Of a DNA stretch of 64,000 nucleotides, positions 25,264-33,794 are shown one piece after another. Position 1 is the first letter of the stretch. Each line of letters opens with the position of its first letter. The stretch comes from Williamsia sp. 1138 (GTDB taxonomy: Bacteria > Actinomycetota > Actinomycetes > Mycobacteriales > Mycobacteriaceae). The stretch covers positions 1 to 64,000 of the forward strand of contig NZ_MJEJ02000026.1 of NCBI RefSeq assembly GCF_002095435.2, written 5' to 3'. The notes beneath the pieces were generated by a model. That model worked only from the letters and a program-made list of their open reading frames with translations, ran no database searches and was not told where the DNA came from. A program made the translations under genes and the position numbers.

Positions 25264-28021
25264 GAACCTGAGCCTCTCTTCCTAGGTATGCGGTCGCGAC
25301 GGTCCGGTTGGCCCGGATCTCCGCAGGGGTTCCGGAGGCGATGAGCTCACCGAAGTTGAGGACGTGGACCTCGTCGCAGATGTTCAGAACCAGATCCATG
25401 TCGTGATCGACCATGAGAATGGTGATCCCGCTGTCGCAGATCCTTCTCAGTCGCTCGCCCAACCAACGGCTTTCGGTGCTGTCCAGACCACCGGCCGGTT
25501 CGTCGAGCAAAAGCAGGTTCGGTGAACCGGCAAGAGCGCGAGCGATCGAAACCAGCTGGCGCTGTCCCTGAGACAATTCGCCGGCCGGGCGCTCACTGAT
25601 GTCGCCGATACCGAGCAGTTCGAACACCTCGGTCAGATGACCGATGTCATTGTGCTCGGCCTTGACATCGGGACGGTGCACTGCGGCGGTCCGACCGACT
25701 TTGACGTTCTCGGTCACACTGAGGTCGTCGTACAGTTCGATCGCCTGGAAGGTACGACCCAGACCTGCCCGGATCCGATTGTGCGGTGCGAGCCCGCCCA
25801 TCGAGGCACCGGCCAGCGTCACCTCGCCGGTGTAGTCGGCGAATCCGGTGATCGCGTCCATCAGCGTCGTCTTGCCGGCGCCGTTCGGGCCGATGAGCCC
25901 GACCAGTGCACCCTTGGGAATCTGCAGCGATACGTCCGACAGTGCTACCGCACCACCGTATTTCACCGAAACATCGGTGAGGGCGAGCTCAGGCAGCGCT
26001 GCGCGGTCGAACACCCGGGGCTCGGCCGACAGGTCCTTGGCAGGAACGTCGGGAGCGGTGTCCGACGCCGGCGCCGCCTTGGCCTTCGCTTTGAGCGACG
26101 CAGCGCGACGACTCGCCAGCAACGTATGGGCCGGTCCGACGATGCCCTCGGGATTGAGGATGACGGTGAAGATCAGCAGCACGCTGGAGATGACGACGTA
26201 CCACCCACTCACCGACCACATCTCGTCGACGAAAATGAACAACAACCCGTTGGCCGCTGTGACGCCTGCCAAGATGCCACCGGCCACCGAGGTGATGCCC
26301 GCCAGATAGACAGTGGCGAACAGAGCCACACCACCCAATGCAGCATAGGAATCGAAGGTCACCGTCTGCTGCTGATAGGCGAGCAGGGAACCACCGATGC
26401 CGGCGATGAATGCACCGATCGCGAACGCCAGGATCTTCACCCGGACGACGCTGACACCAGCCGCGGCAGCGGATCTTTCGTTGGCCCGCACAGCGAGCAT
26501 TTCGGTGCCGAGGCGGCTACGACGCAACAGGGCGACGAAGACGGCGACGGCGACGAGGACCAGGAGGACCAGAATACCGAAGGTGACTCGCGGATAGTCC
26601 AGTCCCTGACCGATACCCAGATCCCAACCGAACAGGCTGGGCTTCGGTGCCTTGACACCCTCGGCGCCCACGATGTCGACGTTCCGGAACCAGATGGCCT
26701 CGACCGCGAATGCCATTGCCAGCGTCACCACCGCAACGGTGAGCCCTCGAATCCGCAAGGCGGGCAACCCGATCAGAACACCGAGTGCGGCCGCACACAG
26801 CGCCGCCACGATCGGAGCGATCGGGAAGGGCAAATGAAATGTGTTGGCGATCGGACCGAGCAGGAAGCCCGCGACACCGGCGATGGTCAACTGGGCCAGG
26901 GAGACCTGTCCCGCGTAACCGGTGACGACGACCGACGACAGCGCGACGATGGCCATGATGAAGCTGACGATCAGACCGGTACGCATGCGGTCATCGAGCA
27001 GCACCAGAGCCAGGACACCAACGATCGTCATCACAACGGCGGTAGGTGCCACATGATTCGGTCTCGGCGCACGTCCAAGGGTCTGCAAGATGATCGCACC
27101 ACGGGCAGGCAGCGGCTTGGCACGGATCAACAGCACCAGCAGGATCAAGATCAGCGGAACCAGTTCGGGCAGTCCGGCGGCCGGCAGCCAGTCGAACGTC
27201 GTTGCCAGATACTGCGCCTCGGACTGAAGCATTCCGACTGCCAGACCGGCGAATACGGCGACCACGACGAGATCGAAGCGGGCCAGGATGGCTGCTGCCA
27301 AGGCCGGGACGATGAACAGGGTGTAGGCAACCGGCACCAACGGGACGATGGGCGCGATCAGGATGCCCGCGAGTCCGGCAACCGCGGAACTGAGCATCCA
27401 GTTGTAGGCCGCGATCCGGTCGGGTGAGATACCGCTGACGTAGGCACCGCGCTCGGTTTCGGCAGACGCGCGAGTGGCGAGGCCGAACTTCGTGTAGCGG
27501 AAGACCAGTGCCAGCAGAATTGCCAAGACAACGATCGTGAGCGCGAAGTAGAAGCGGTCGGCCGACAACTGCAGGTCACCAGCCTGCCAGATATCGGTCG
27601 GGAAGATCGGGTCGACCGATATCGGGTCAGTGCCGAGTTTCTGTGCAACCAACCCTGCGATCAGGAGCGAGATTCCCAACGCCGCGACCGCGCGTGCCAC
27701 CAGAGGCGATGTGCGCAGCGGCCGGAAGACCAGCAAATACAGGATCAAGCCGAGAAGCGCGGCGATGACCAGTGAGAGCGCCATTGCAGGCCACATTCCC
27801 ATCGGCCCGCCGAGGTCTATCGAGTCCGGCAGACCCGGGATGAGGATGAGTAGCTCGCCCTCACGTAGGTATGCGTACGTGTACGCAGTGTACAGCGCGA
27901 TGGCTCCCGTCGCGAAGTTCACGACGCCCGAGCTGCGATACGTCAAGACGACAGCCAGTGCCAAAGCGCCGAAAACTGCGCCGTTGCCTAGCCCGAGTAG
28001 CAAAAACACCAGATGCTGCAT
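25256..28021 (-). CDS. Fused ABC importer: permease (LivH) - permease (LivM) - ATPase (LivG)
   Basis: About 921-aa single protein containing three parts that are normally separate. Residues 1-~300 are a LivH-type permease (NGAVFGALALAVVLTYRSSGVVNFATGA). About 310-620 are a LivM-type permease (GYAGQVSLAQLTIAGVAGFL, GLPALRIRGLTVAVVTLAMAF). A charged Ala/Lys linker (about 630-675) leads to a LivG-type ATPase with Walker A GPNGAGKTT, signature LSQGQRQL, Walker B LLLLDEP and H-loop VDHD. Many hydrophobic segments are visible. ATG 28021 gives the usual MQHLVFLLLGLGNG start; GTG 28039 is possible. It imports the ligand of the LivK-like protein. The fusion enforces 1:1:1 stoichiometry. Confidence 0.9.
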   Translation of the reverse strand: MQHLVFLLLGLGNGAVFGALALAVVLTYRSSGVVNFATGAIALYTAYTYAYLREGELLILIPGLPDSIDLGGPMGMWPAMALSLVIAALLGLILYLLVFRPLRTSPLVARAVAALGISLLIAGLVAQKLGTDPISVDPIFPTDIWQAGDLQLSADRFYFALTIVVLAILLALVFRYTKFGLATRASAETERGAYVSGISPDRIAAYNWMLSSAVAGLAGILIAPIVPLVPVAYTLFIVPALAAAILARFDLVVVAVFAGLAVGMLQSEAQYLATTFDWLPAAGLPELVPLILILLVLLIRAKPLPARGAIILQTLGRAPRPNHVAPTAVVMTIVGVLALVLLDDRMRTGLIVSFIMAIVALSSVVVTGYAGQVSLAQLTIAGVAGFLLGPIANTFHLPFPIAPIVAALCAAALGVLIGLPALRIRGLTVAVVTLAMAFAVEAIWFRNVDIVGAEGVKAPKPSLFGWDLGIGQGLDYPRVTFGILVLLVLVAVAVFVALLRRSRLGTEMLAVRANERSAAAAGVSVVRVKILAFAIGAFIAGIGGSLLAYQQQTVTFDSYAALGGVALFATVYLAGITSVAGGILAGVTAANGLLFIFVDEMWSVSGWYVVISSVLLIFTVILNPEGIVGPAHTLLASRRAASLKAKAKAAPASDTAPDVPAKDLSAEPRVFDRAALPELALTDVSVKYGGAVALSDVSLQIPKGALVGLIGPNGAGKTTLMDAITGFADYTGEVTLAGASMGGLAPHNRIRAGLGRTFQAIELYDDLSVTENVKVGRTAAVHRPDVKAEHNDIGHLTEVFELLGIGDISERPAGELSQGQRQLVSIARALAGSPNLLLLDEPAGGLDSTESRWLGERLRRICDSGITILMVDHDMDLVLNICDEVHVLNFGELIASGTPAEIRANRTVATAYLGREAQVHG

Positions 28022-28055
28022 TGTGACGCCAATCCTCACCGGAGATCTTTCAAAG

Positions 28056-28093
28056 GTGACACTGATGTTAGATCATGCTGCGACGTACGTCAC
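28056..28093. promoter_or_regulatory. Operator-like repeat and CRP-like site before the permease fusion gene
   Basis: TGAC-ACTGAT-GTTA at 28057-28070 in GTGACACTGATGTTAGATCA, almost identical to 20623-20642. Beside it lies GCGA-CGTACG-TCAC at 28080-28093, a symmetric GTGA-N6-TCAC variant. Both are within 75 bases of the start. Confidence 0.6.
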
Positions 28094-28146
28094 CATATTT
28101 CTCCGAATTGATGTCGTTCACATTTTCGGGCCAGCCGACGGGACCG

Positions 28147-28494
28147 TCAGTCCTTGGCAGGCGCCGCGTTCCAGTAGTCCCGGTTGCTGGCCACTTTCCC
28201 GTCACGCAGCGTGCCGACCGACGATCCACGGAGTCCCACCGGATGCATGATCCACTCGACAGCGAAACGGTCTCCGCTCACCAGGCCGGTCACCACTTCA
28301 TAGGTGGCCCCGGGCACCTTCGTGATGGATCCCTCCACGAACGCGCGCGCCTGCGCCAGGCCTCGCGCCGCATGCCCGGATGGAACATCTTCCAAGACAA
28401 CATTGTCCGCGAACCAGTCGGTGATCGCGTCGACGTCCGCCGAATCCCATGCCGCGTAGTACTCCGTCATCCAGCCGGTATTGTCATTGATCAT
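28147..28494 (-). CDS. SnoaL-like protein (NTF2 fold), small
   Basis: 115-aa SnoaL-like protein covering the whole fold: WMTEYYAAWDSADVDAITDWFADNVVLEDVPSGHAARG at the N-terminus, then YEVVTGLVSGDRFAVEWIMHPVG. Members with this layout include limonene-1,2-epoxide hydrolase-like and polyketide-cyclase-like enzymes. Asp residues in the pocket region are present, but I cannot assign catalysis. ATG 28494 follows GAGGAAG. It overlaps the TetR gene by 11 bases, so both are one unit. The gene lies upstream of the transporter, separated by the operator region. Confidence 0.78.
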   Translation of the reverse strand: MINDNTGWMTEYYAAWDSADVDAITDWFADNVVLEDVPSGHAARGLAQARAFVEGSITKVPGATYEVVTGLVSGDRFAVEWIMHPVGLRGSSVGTLRDGKVASNRDYWNAAPAKD

Positions 28495-29110
28495 TGCTTC
28501 CTCTTTTCTCTTCGGTTGACATTTCATGTACGGCAAACAGCTGCCGCAGCGAAGACTCCAGCGCATCGATACCGTCGTTGCCGGGAGTATCGCCACCTGC
28601 TGCGGCGAGCGCTGGATGAATCGATCCACTCTGCGCCCGGCCCCGGGTTGCGAGCCAGCCGACGAACATCAGGTACGTGGCCGTGAAGATCTCCCTCGCG
28701 TCCTTTTCCGCGAACCCGGCCCCGCGCAGGATGTCGAGCGCGGTCGTCGTGAGTCGCGCGGCCGCGGCTGATGGACCCTGCGCGGTCAGCGCTCGCAGTC
28801 CGGTACCCGGATAGCGAAGGAAAGCACGGTCCATGGCCGCCACCAGCCCGATGTACTGGTCGACCCACGACTCGTCCGGATCGATCTCGATGTCGATCTG
28901 TCCGGCCACGGCTTCGACCACCCGATCGGCGAGATCAGCCTTACCCCGCAGGTGATAGTGGATCGCCGGGGCAGTCACCCCGCATGCCTCGGCAACAGCG
29001 CGCACGGTCATCTCCTGCAGTGAAGACCCTTCCACCACCTGCAATGCCGCGTCCAGCAATTGATTCTCCGACATCGGCGACGGTTGGGTCCCTCCGCGGT
29101 TTCGCACCAT
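28484..29110 (-). CDS. TetR-family transcriptional regulator
   Basis: 208-aa TetR repressor. The N-terminal HTH is at residues about 15-62 (LLDAALQVVEGSSLQEMTVRAVAEACGVTAPAIHYHLRGKADL), followed by a C-terminal ligand domain of the usual size. It is divergent from the FAD monooxygenase gene and coupled to the small SnoaL-like gene. Local control of those two units, through the TGTCATA/TGTCATTTACA sequences at about 29145-29183, is the simplest reading. Ligand unknown. Confidence 0.85.
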   Translation of the reverse strand: MVRNRGGTQPSPMSENQLLDAALQVVEGSSLQEMTVRAVAEACGVTAPAIHYHLRGKADLADRVVEAVAGQIDIEIDPDESWVDQYIGLVAAMDRAFLRYPGTGLRALTAQGPSAAAARLTTTALDILRGAGFAEKDAREIFTATYLMFVGWLATRGRAQSGSIHPALAAAGGDTPGNDGIDALESSLRQLFAVHEMSTEEKRGSNDQ

Positions 29111-29197
29111 CTCGACTCTGCCTCTCGCTCGGCTCCTCTGATTATGTCATAGTAAATGAGAGCGATTGACTGTATGTAAATGACAAAAGGGGATCAG
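29111..29197. promoter_or_regulatory. Divergent promoter between TetR and FAD monooxygenase genes
   Basis: AT-rich stretch with TTATGTCATAG near 29143 and TGTAAATGACA near 29174, which are inverted half-sites about 30 bases apart. AAAGGGG just before 29198 is the monooxygenase ribosome-binding site. The motif differs from the island operator. Confidence 0.4.
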
Positions 29198-30430
29198 ATG
29201 AAGGCGGACATAGTTGTCATCGGCGGCGGCATCGGTGGTTGCGCTCTGGCCGCTCGAATGGCGACGGCCGGTCTGGCGGTGACCGTTCTCGAACGTGAGC
29301 CCATGTATCGCGACATGGTGCGCGGAGAGGCCATGGTGCCCTGGGGTTTTCTCGAAGCAGTCGAACTCGGCGTGGCCGAAGCGGTGCTCGAGGCAGAAGG
29401 AGCCTCTGTCATCACCCGGATGACTCCCTACGACGAGACGCTCACAGTCGAACAGGCGCGACGCCGGTCCAAGGACCTCTCGGCCTCCGTCCCCGGCGCG
29501 CCCGGTGTCATCGGAGTGGGACACCCCGAACTCCGCGAAGCGCTGGCCAATAGCGCGGTCAAAGCTGGAGCGACCGTGGTTCGAGGTGTGCGCCGATCGA
29601 CGGTGGTCGCCGGCGACGCCCCACAAGTCACCTTCGAACTCGATGGCAGTGAGCGTACAGTCGACTGTCGCCTGGTCGTCGGCGCGGACGGCAAGTTCTC
29701 GACAACCCGCGCGGCACTAGGTATTTCGATGTTCACCAACGAGGCGCGCGTCAAATTGACCGGGATGCTCGTCGATGACGGCGGAACTTGGGACCGCGCG
29801 GTCACCACAATCGCCGTCGACGGCCGCAATCAATTCATCGTCATCCCCCGCGCCGACAGCAAATTGCGGCTGTACGTCGGGCGAAACGTGAACGACCCGG
29901 AACCGTTGAAAGGACCGGCGACGATCACCGAGTTCCTCGAGTCGTATCGAACTCCCATCTTCCCCAATCATGATGAGCTGGCGGTGTCCGAACCCATCGG
30001 GCCGTGCGCTACCTTTCCGATGAACGATGCGTGGACCGATACACCCGTCGTACCGGGAGGAGCACTCATCGGTGATGCCGCGGGATGGAGCAACCCAGTC
30101 ACCGCGCAAGGGCTCAGCATCGCTCTTCGCGATGCGCGAGTATTGTCAGAAGCATTGCTGGACAACGCCATATGGACGCCCGAGACGTTGTCCGGGTACA
30201 CAATCGAGCGAAGTGCACGAATGGCCCGCCTGCGTTTCGCCAGCGCCCTCACCGATCTGATCGCCGGCTTCGGGATGAGCGACCGCGCGACACGTCGACC
30301 GCGCATCTTGGGTCTCCTCGGACAACGGCCTGAACTCGGGGCTGCACTCACAGCAGTCCACTCCGGACCGTGGAGTGTCGAGGCGGAGTCCTACTCCCCC
30401 GACATTCTCACCACTGTCGCATTGGCTTAG
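29198..30430 (+). CDS. FAD-dependent monooxygenase (PHBH/UbiH-type)
   Basis: 410-aa flavoprotein of the p-hydroxybenzoate-hydroxylase fold. The N-terminal FAD motif is VVIGGGIGGCALAARMATAG (about 6-25). The middle DG motif is LVVGADGKFSTTR (about 161-173). The second FAD motif is GALIGDAAGWSNPVTAQGLSIALRDA (about 289-314), the equivalent of GDAAH. The family hydroxylates aromatic rings or epoxidises alkenes with NAD(P)H and O2. ATG 29198 follows AAAGGGG. Standing alone opposite a TetR, it could supply the catechol for the extradiol enzyme. Substrate unknown. Confidence 0.82.
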   Translation: MKADIVVIGGGIGGCALAARMATAGLAVTVLEREPMYRDMVRGEAMVPWGFLEAVELGVAEAVLEAEGASVITRMTPYDETLTVEQARRRSKDLSASVPGAPGVIGVGHPELREALANSAVKAGATVVRGVRRSTVVAGDAPQVTFELDGSERTVDCRLVVGADGKFSTTRAALGISMFTNEARVKLTGMLVDDGGTWDRAVTTIAVDGRNQFIVIPRADSKLRLYVGRNVNDPEPLKGPATITEFLESYRTPIFPNHDELAVSEPIGPCATFPMNDAWTDTPVVPGGALIGDAAGWSNPVTAQGLSIALRDARVLSEALLDNAIWTPETLSGYTIERSARMARLRFASALTDLIAGFGMSDRATRRPRILGLLGQRPELGAALTAVHSGPWSVEAESYSPDILTTVALA

Positions 30431-30738
30431 CTGAGTACTTCAGCTTCTGCACCCGCCGTGTGAGCCGTCGCATTATCCTCGCTCTAGTCACTCGAACTCC
30501 GTAGCCGCTAACTGCCTTGGGCGCAGATGGGCCGTTGACGTCATCGGTGTGCGTGTTGCGCATAGGCTTCAAGGAACAACAGTTTTTGCGCCCGAAGCAA
30601 TGCCCGAAGCTACTAGGCGATCTGGCGTCTACCAATTGTCCAGCCGACCGGAAGATGGAACGACTGCAGATTGACCCCAAAGCCGATAGATGGCCTGCCG
30701 AGGCCGCGAACTGCCTAGGAAAGGGTTGAAGAGAAACG
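30431..30738. other. Non-coding or decayed 308-base stretch
   Basis: Between the monooxygenase gene and the DoxX gene. Long open frames cross it only in antisense to doxX and have no recognisable domain. The stretch is less GC-rich and less codon-biased than the neighbours. I see no repeat of the operator motif and no convincing gene. Confidence 0.4.
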
Positions 30739-31263
30739 ATGACGCGCCTGTTCACGAAACCGGCCTCCGACCACACCGCCGTGCAACTACTGCTCCGCGC
30801 CGCCATCGGCGGCACGATGATCGCGCACGGGGTCAAACACGGCCGCAGCCTCGACGGCACCGCCGGTTGGTTCGGATCCATCGGCTTCAAACAACCCAAA
30901 CTCCAGGCACAAGCCTCCGCAATCGTCGAAGTCGGCGCCGGAACCGCCATCGTCGCCGGCGCCGGCACACCGCTCGCCGCAGCCGCTGTGGTCGGCACCA
31001 TGGCAGTCGCCGCGCGATCGGTACACCAACCGAACGGCTTCTTCATCACCTCAGAAGGCTGGGAATACGTCGCCAACCTATCCGTGGCAGCCATCGCCCT
31101 CGCCGACATCGGACCCGGACGGTTCAGCATCGACCGCGCCTTCGGACTCGACCACAAACTCACCTCGGGTCAAGCCGCCGGAGTCGCTGCCGGGGTCGGA
31201 CTGGTCGCTGCCGGAGCACAACTCGCAGCGTTTCACCGACCGCAGAAGACAAACCCGCTGTGA
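30739..31263 (+). CDS. DoxX family membrane protein
   Basis: 174-aa DoxX-type membrane protein. Four hydrophobic segments are visible at about residues 14-32, 60-85, 108-128 and 145-165. The N-terminal family motif is LLLRAAIGGTMIAHGVKHGRS. Proteins of this family sit in redox or thiol-stress complexes, and many are of unknown role. ATG 30739 has only a weak ribosome site (GAAGAG). It is isolated between the catabolic island and the nitrate operon, with no partner gene on its strand. Confidence 0.8.
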   Translation: MTRLFTKPASDHTAVQLLLRAAIGGTMIAHGVKHGRSLDGTAGWFGSIGFKQPKLQAQASAIVEVGAGTAIVAGAGTPLAAAAVVGTMAVAARSVHQPNGFFITSEGWEYVANLSVAAIALADIGPGRFSIDRAFGLDHKLTSGQAAGVAAGVGLVAAGAQLAAFHRPQKTNPL

Positions 31264-31427
31264 GAGCAGACCCTTCCAACTCAGAGCAGGCTGGCGCGGA
31301 ACTTCCAGGTGTCACAGCGGATCCATGCAGGCCACCCGCCTTCAATCTGCGCTAATTGGATTTAGCGCAGAAGATCCCGCGCCTTGACGACGTGACTATC
31401 TCCCATCCATCGCACATATGCCCGTCG

Positions 31428-31498
31428 CTCCCGAAGATGGTGGATTCTGGCGAGCAAAAGCCCAGGTGGGCCTCACCAGAACCCACCATTTTCGGGAG
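31428..31498. terminator. Long imperfect hairpin between convergent genes
   Basis: 27-bp arms beginning CTCCCGAAGATGGTGG, pairing to a right arm that ends CCCACCATTTTCGGGAG. There are three mismatches, each able to form G-U in one transcript. An inner GCCCAGGTGGGC stem lies in the loop. It ends just before the stop of the chelatase-like gene at 31500. Confidence 0.7.
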
Positions 31499-31499
31499 G

Positions 31500-32219
31500 T
31501 CAGGAGTTTGCCAGGACGGGGCGGACCGAACGCATCCGGCGGACGACGAGGTCGACCACTCGGGGATCGGCACCGAGGGGCTGGGCGACACCGTCTGCTC
31601 CTGCAGCGTGCAGCCGGTCGTGAAACAGTCCGTGTGCCAACAGATATGAGGCGATGAACACCCGACGACCGGTGCGTGAGCGCGTGTCGGCGACCACGTC
31701 CGCGATCCGCGGACTCGCGGTGGCGACGTATCCCACCGGGACCCGCTCACCGATCATCGCTCCCAGGAGCGTCGCGGCCCGGCGAACCTGACCGAGCGCG
31801 AACAGGTCCGACGACCCGGCCGCGGCTAGGACCACCGAGTCACCACGCCGCCAGCCACATTCGGTGAGCCGCTGCGCGAGCACCCTGGCGAGTTCCGGAT
31901 CGGGACCCAGGGCTCGCGAGACCGACGTCGCCGCGTGACCGCTGGCGGCGATGTGGTCGGGCAGGTCTTTGCGGACGTGATATCCCTCGGCGAGAAACGC
32001 CGGAACAACGATCGCCGACCCATCGACCTCGCGGAGGATTTCTGACGGCGACGGCCCCAGGACGTCGACGAATGCCACACGCGTGGAACCGATCTGCGCC
32101 GATACCTTCTCGGCCAGATCCGCGATCATCGCGACCCCGTGCTCCGAACGCGTGCCGTGAGCGACCAGGATCGGGGTCGCGCCGACACCTTGGATACTCA
32201 GCGACTCTCTGATACTCAC
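31500..32219 (-). CDS. Sirohydrochlorin chelatase-like (CbiX/SirB family) protein
   Basis: 239-aa protein with two CbiX-type halves. The first has LVAHGTRSEHG with the metal-binding His (about residue 21) and VVPAFLAEGYHVRKDLPDHI (about 71-90), which supplies a second His. The second half has VLAAAGSSD and IASYLLAHGLFHDRL. The family inserts Fe2+ or Co2+ into sirohydrochlorin. Next to nirBD it most probably makes siroheme for nitrite reductase. GTG 32219 overlaps the stop of the regulator gene by 4 bases. Similar to Mtb Rv0259c in context. Last gene of the nitrate operon. Confidence 0.82.
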   Translation of the reverse strand: MSIRESLSIQGVGATPILVAHGTRSEHGVAMIADLAEKVSAQIGSTRVAFVDVLGPSPSEILREVDGSAIVVPAFLAEGYHVRKDLPDHIAASGHAATSVSRALGPDPELARVLAQRLTECGWRRGDSVVLAAAGSSDLFALGQVRRAATLLGAMIGERVPVGYVATASPRIADVVADTRSRTGRRVFIASYLLAHGLFHDRLHAAGADGVAQPLGADPRVVDLVVRRMRSVRPVLANS

Positions 32220-33385
32220 GTGTTCTCCCCCTCCTCGTATTCGACGTCGACGGACAACCGGTAGCCGCGTTTGACGACGGTCTGGATCATCCGCGAGTCA
32301 CCGAGACCGGCACGCAATCTGGCCATCGCCGTCTCGACGGCATGGGTGTCGTCGCCACCGCCCGGGAGTTCGGTCAGCAGTGCCTGCCGCGACACCACCC
32401 GGCCCGGCCTGCGGGCCAGTGCCTTGAGCAGGGTGAGCCCCGCCGGAGACAAGGGCCGAAGCGCAGAGTCGACCATCACAGAACGGCTCCGGATGCTCAT
32501 GTCATGCCCTGCCACCCGGAACGTGGGAACCCGCCGCGGCAGTTCTTCGGTGATGTGCCGGGCAAGTGCGCCCAGCCGGTAGCGGGCCGGACGCGAGGTC
32601 GGGACGCGTAAAGCGGCCAGAGGCCCGGCCGTGATGGACCCGACACACATCGCGTGCACGTCGGTCCGCAACGCCTCGAGCAGAGGTTCGAGCCGGCCGG
32701 TGTCCTGCGCGCGGCCCAGCATCGATGCGACAGCCGGGGCACTCGTGAACGACACCGCATCGAGGTCGAAGTTGATGATCTGAGAGATCATCTGATCGAT
32801 GGCCGTGGTGTCGCGAGGTGGCAGCCACCGGTACACCGGGATCGGCAGCACCTCGGCGCCCGCCTCACGCAGTACCTCACAAAAGTCCGGCAACGGTTCC
32901 CACTCGGTGGTCGCACCGTGCAACTGGACGCCGATACGAGTTCCCTCGACACCCTCGTCGAGGAGGTGTTCGAGGACCTCGCTCGACGACTCGTTGGGCG
33001 GTGACCATTCCTCGCGAAGCCCTCCGGCCCGGATCGCCCCCTTGGCCTTCGGTCCGCGCGCAAGGACCCGCGAGCGCTCCAGCGACGCGATCAGACTCTC
33101 GGCGATCCCCCAGTCCTCGGCGGCCTCCATCCAGCCCCGGAAGCCGATACCGGTTGTGGCGACCACGATTTCGGGTGGATCGGCAACGATCAACTCGGTG
33201 ACCGAGCGCAACTCTGCGTCATCGGCCAGGGGAATGATCTGAATGGCAGGCGCATGCTCGACCTGCGCACCGCGTCGCTCCAGCAACGCGGCGAACTCGT
33301 CGGCACGGCGCGCAGCCGTGATCCCGATCGTGAACCCGGTCAACGGACCGGTTTCGCATTCGGTTGTGGGATCACCCGCTTTCAC
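32216..33385 (-). CDS. nnaR: NnaR-type regulator: uroporphyrinogen-III synthase-like domain fused to a winged helix
   Basis: 389-aa two-domain protein. Residues about 15-270 resemble uroporphyrinogen-III synthase (HemD). Residues about 290-380 form an OmpR/PhoB-type winged helix (RPLSPAGLTLLKALARRPGRVVSRQALLTEL to VKRGYRL). This architecture is that of NnaR (M. smegmatis MSMEG_0432, Mtb Rv0260c), which activates nitrate/nitrite assimilation genes together with GlnR. GTG 33385 follows GGAGG; an upstream GTG (33403) has no ribosome site. It is encoded inside the operon it should control. Whether the HemD part has enzyme activity cannot be told. Confidence 0.82.
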   Translation of the reverse strand: MKAGDPTTECETGPLTGFTIGITAARRADEFAALLERRGAQVEHAPAIQIIPLADDAELRSVTELIVADPPEIVVATTGIGFRGWMEAAEDWGIAESLIASLERSRVLARGPKAKGAIRAGGLREEWSPPNESSSEVLEHLLDEGVEGTRIGVQLHGATTEWEPLPDFCEVLREAGAEVLPIPVYRWLPPRDTTAIDQMISQIINFDLDAVSFTSAPAVASMLGRAQDTGRLEPLLEALRTDVHAMCVGSITAGPLAALRVPTSRPARYRLGALARHITEELPRRVPTFRVAGHDMSIRSRSVMVDSALRPLSPAGLTLLKALARRPGRVVSRQALLTELPGGGDDTHAVETAMARLRAGLGDSRMIQTVVKRGYRLSVDVEYEEGENT

Positions 33386-33404
33386 AGCACCTCCATGCTT
33401 CACG

Positions 33405-33794
33405 CTATCTGGGCCTGACCTGGATCAGGTTTGCTTGTACACGCACGTCGTAGACGGGCAAAGATACATTCTCGTCGCTCAGGCAGCGCCCGTCCACCAG
33501 GGAGAAGACCTGCTTGAGCAGCGGGGACGCCACAGTGGGCTCGCCGGACCGGTCCCCGACCAGGCCGCGGGACATCACGGCCGCCCGCCCGAACGGATCG
33601 ATGTTGCCGACGGCATACAGTGTCGGCGCGGACTCACCCGCCGCGTGCGCGTCCGGTACGAGGAACAGGGCTACCTGCTCGCCGTCAGGCAGCAGCACCG
33701 CGACACCACGTCCCGGCACCAACTGGCCAAGTCGGCACGCGTCTGTCCAACTGGTCGCGACGTCCGTCGCGCGTGTGTCATCGACGAGACTCAT
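33405..33794 (-). CDS. nirD: Nitrite reductase small subunit
   Basis: 129-aa NirD-type protein with a Rieske-like beta fold but no CxH cluster motifs, as usual for assimilatory NirD. Typical segments are QVALFLVPDAHA and VSLPVYDVRVQ. It partners NirB in NAD(P)H-dependent reduction of nitrite to ammonium. ATG 33794 lies 17 bases inside the nirB end, so the subunits are co-translated. The C-terminus (LIQVRPR) ends 20 bases before the regulator gene start. Confidence 0.88.
   Translation of the reverse strand: MSLVDDTRATDVATSWTDACRLGQLVPGRGVAVLLPDGEQVALFLVPDAHAAGESAPTLYAVGNIDPFGRAAVMSRGLVGDRSGEPTVASPLLKQVFSLVDGRCLSDENVSLPVYDVRVQANLIQVRPR

Noticed and set aside
25637-27427. 596-codon plus-strand open frame
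   Set aside because: It is antisense to the LivHMG fusion, low-complexity (Gln/Asp/Arg rich), with no domain; a shadow of GC-rich codon use.
30408-31163. 251-codon minus-strand open frame opposite DoxX
   Set aside because: Antisense to a clear membrane-protein gene, Arg/Ser rich, no domain match that I recognise.
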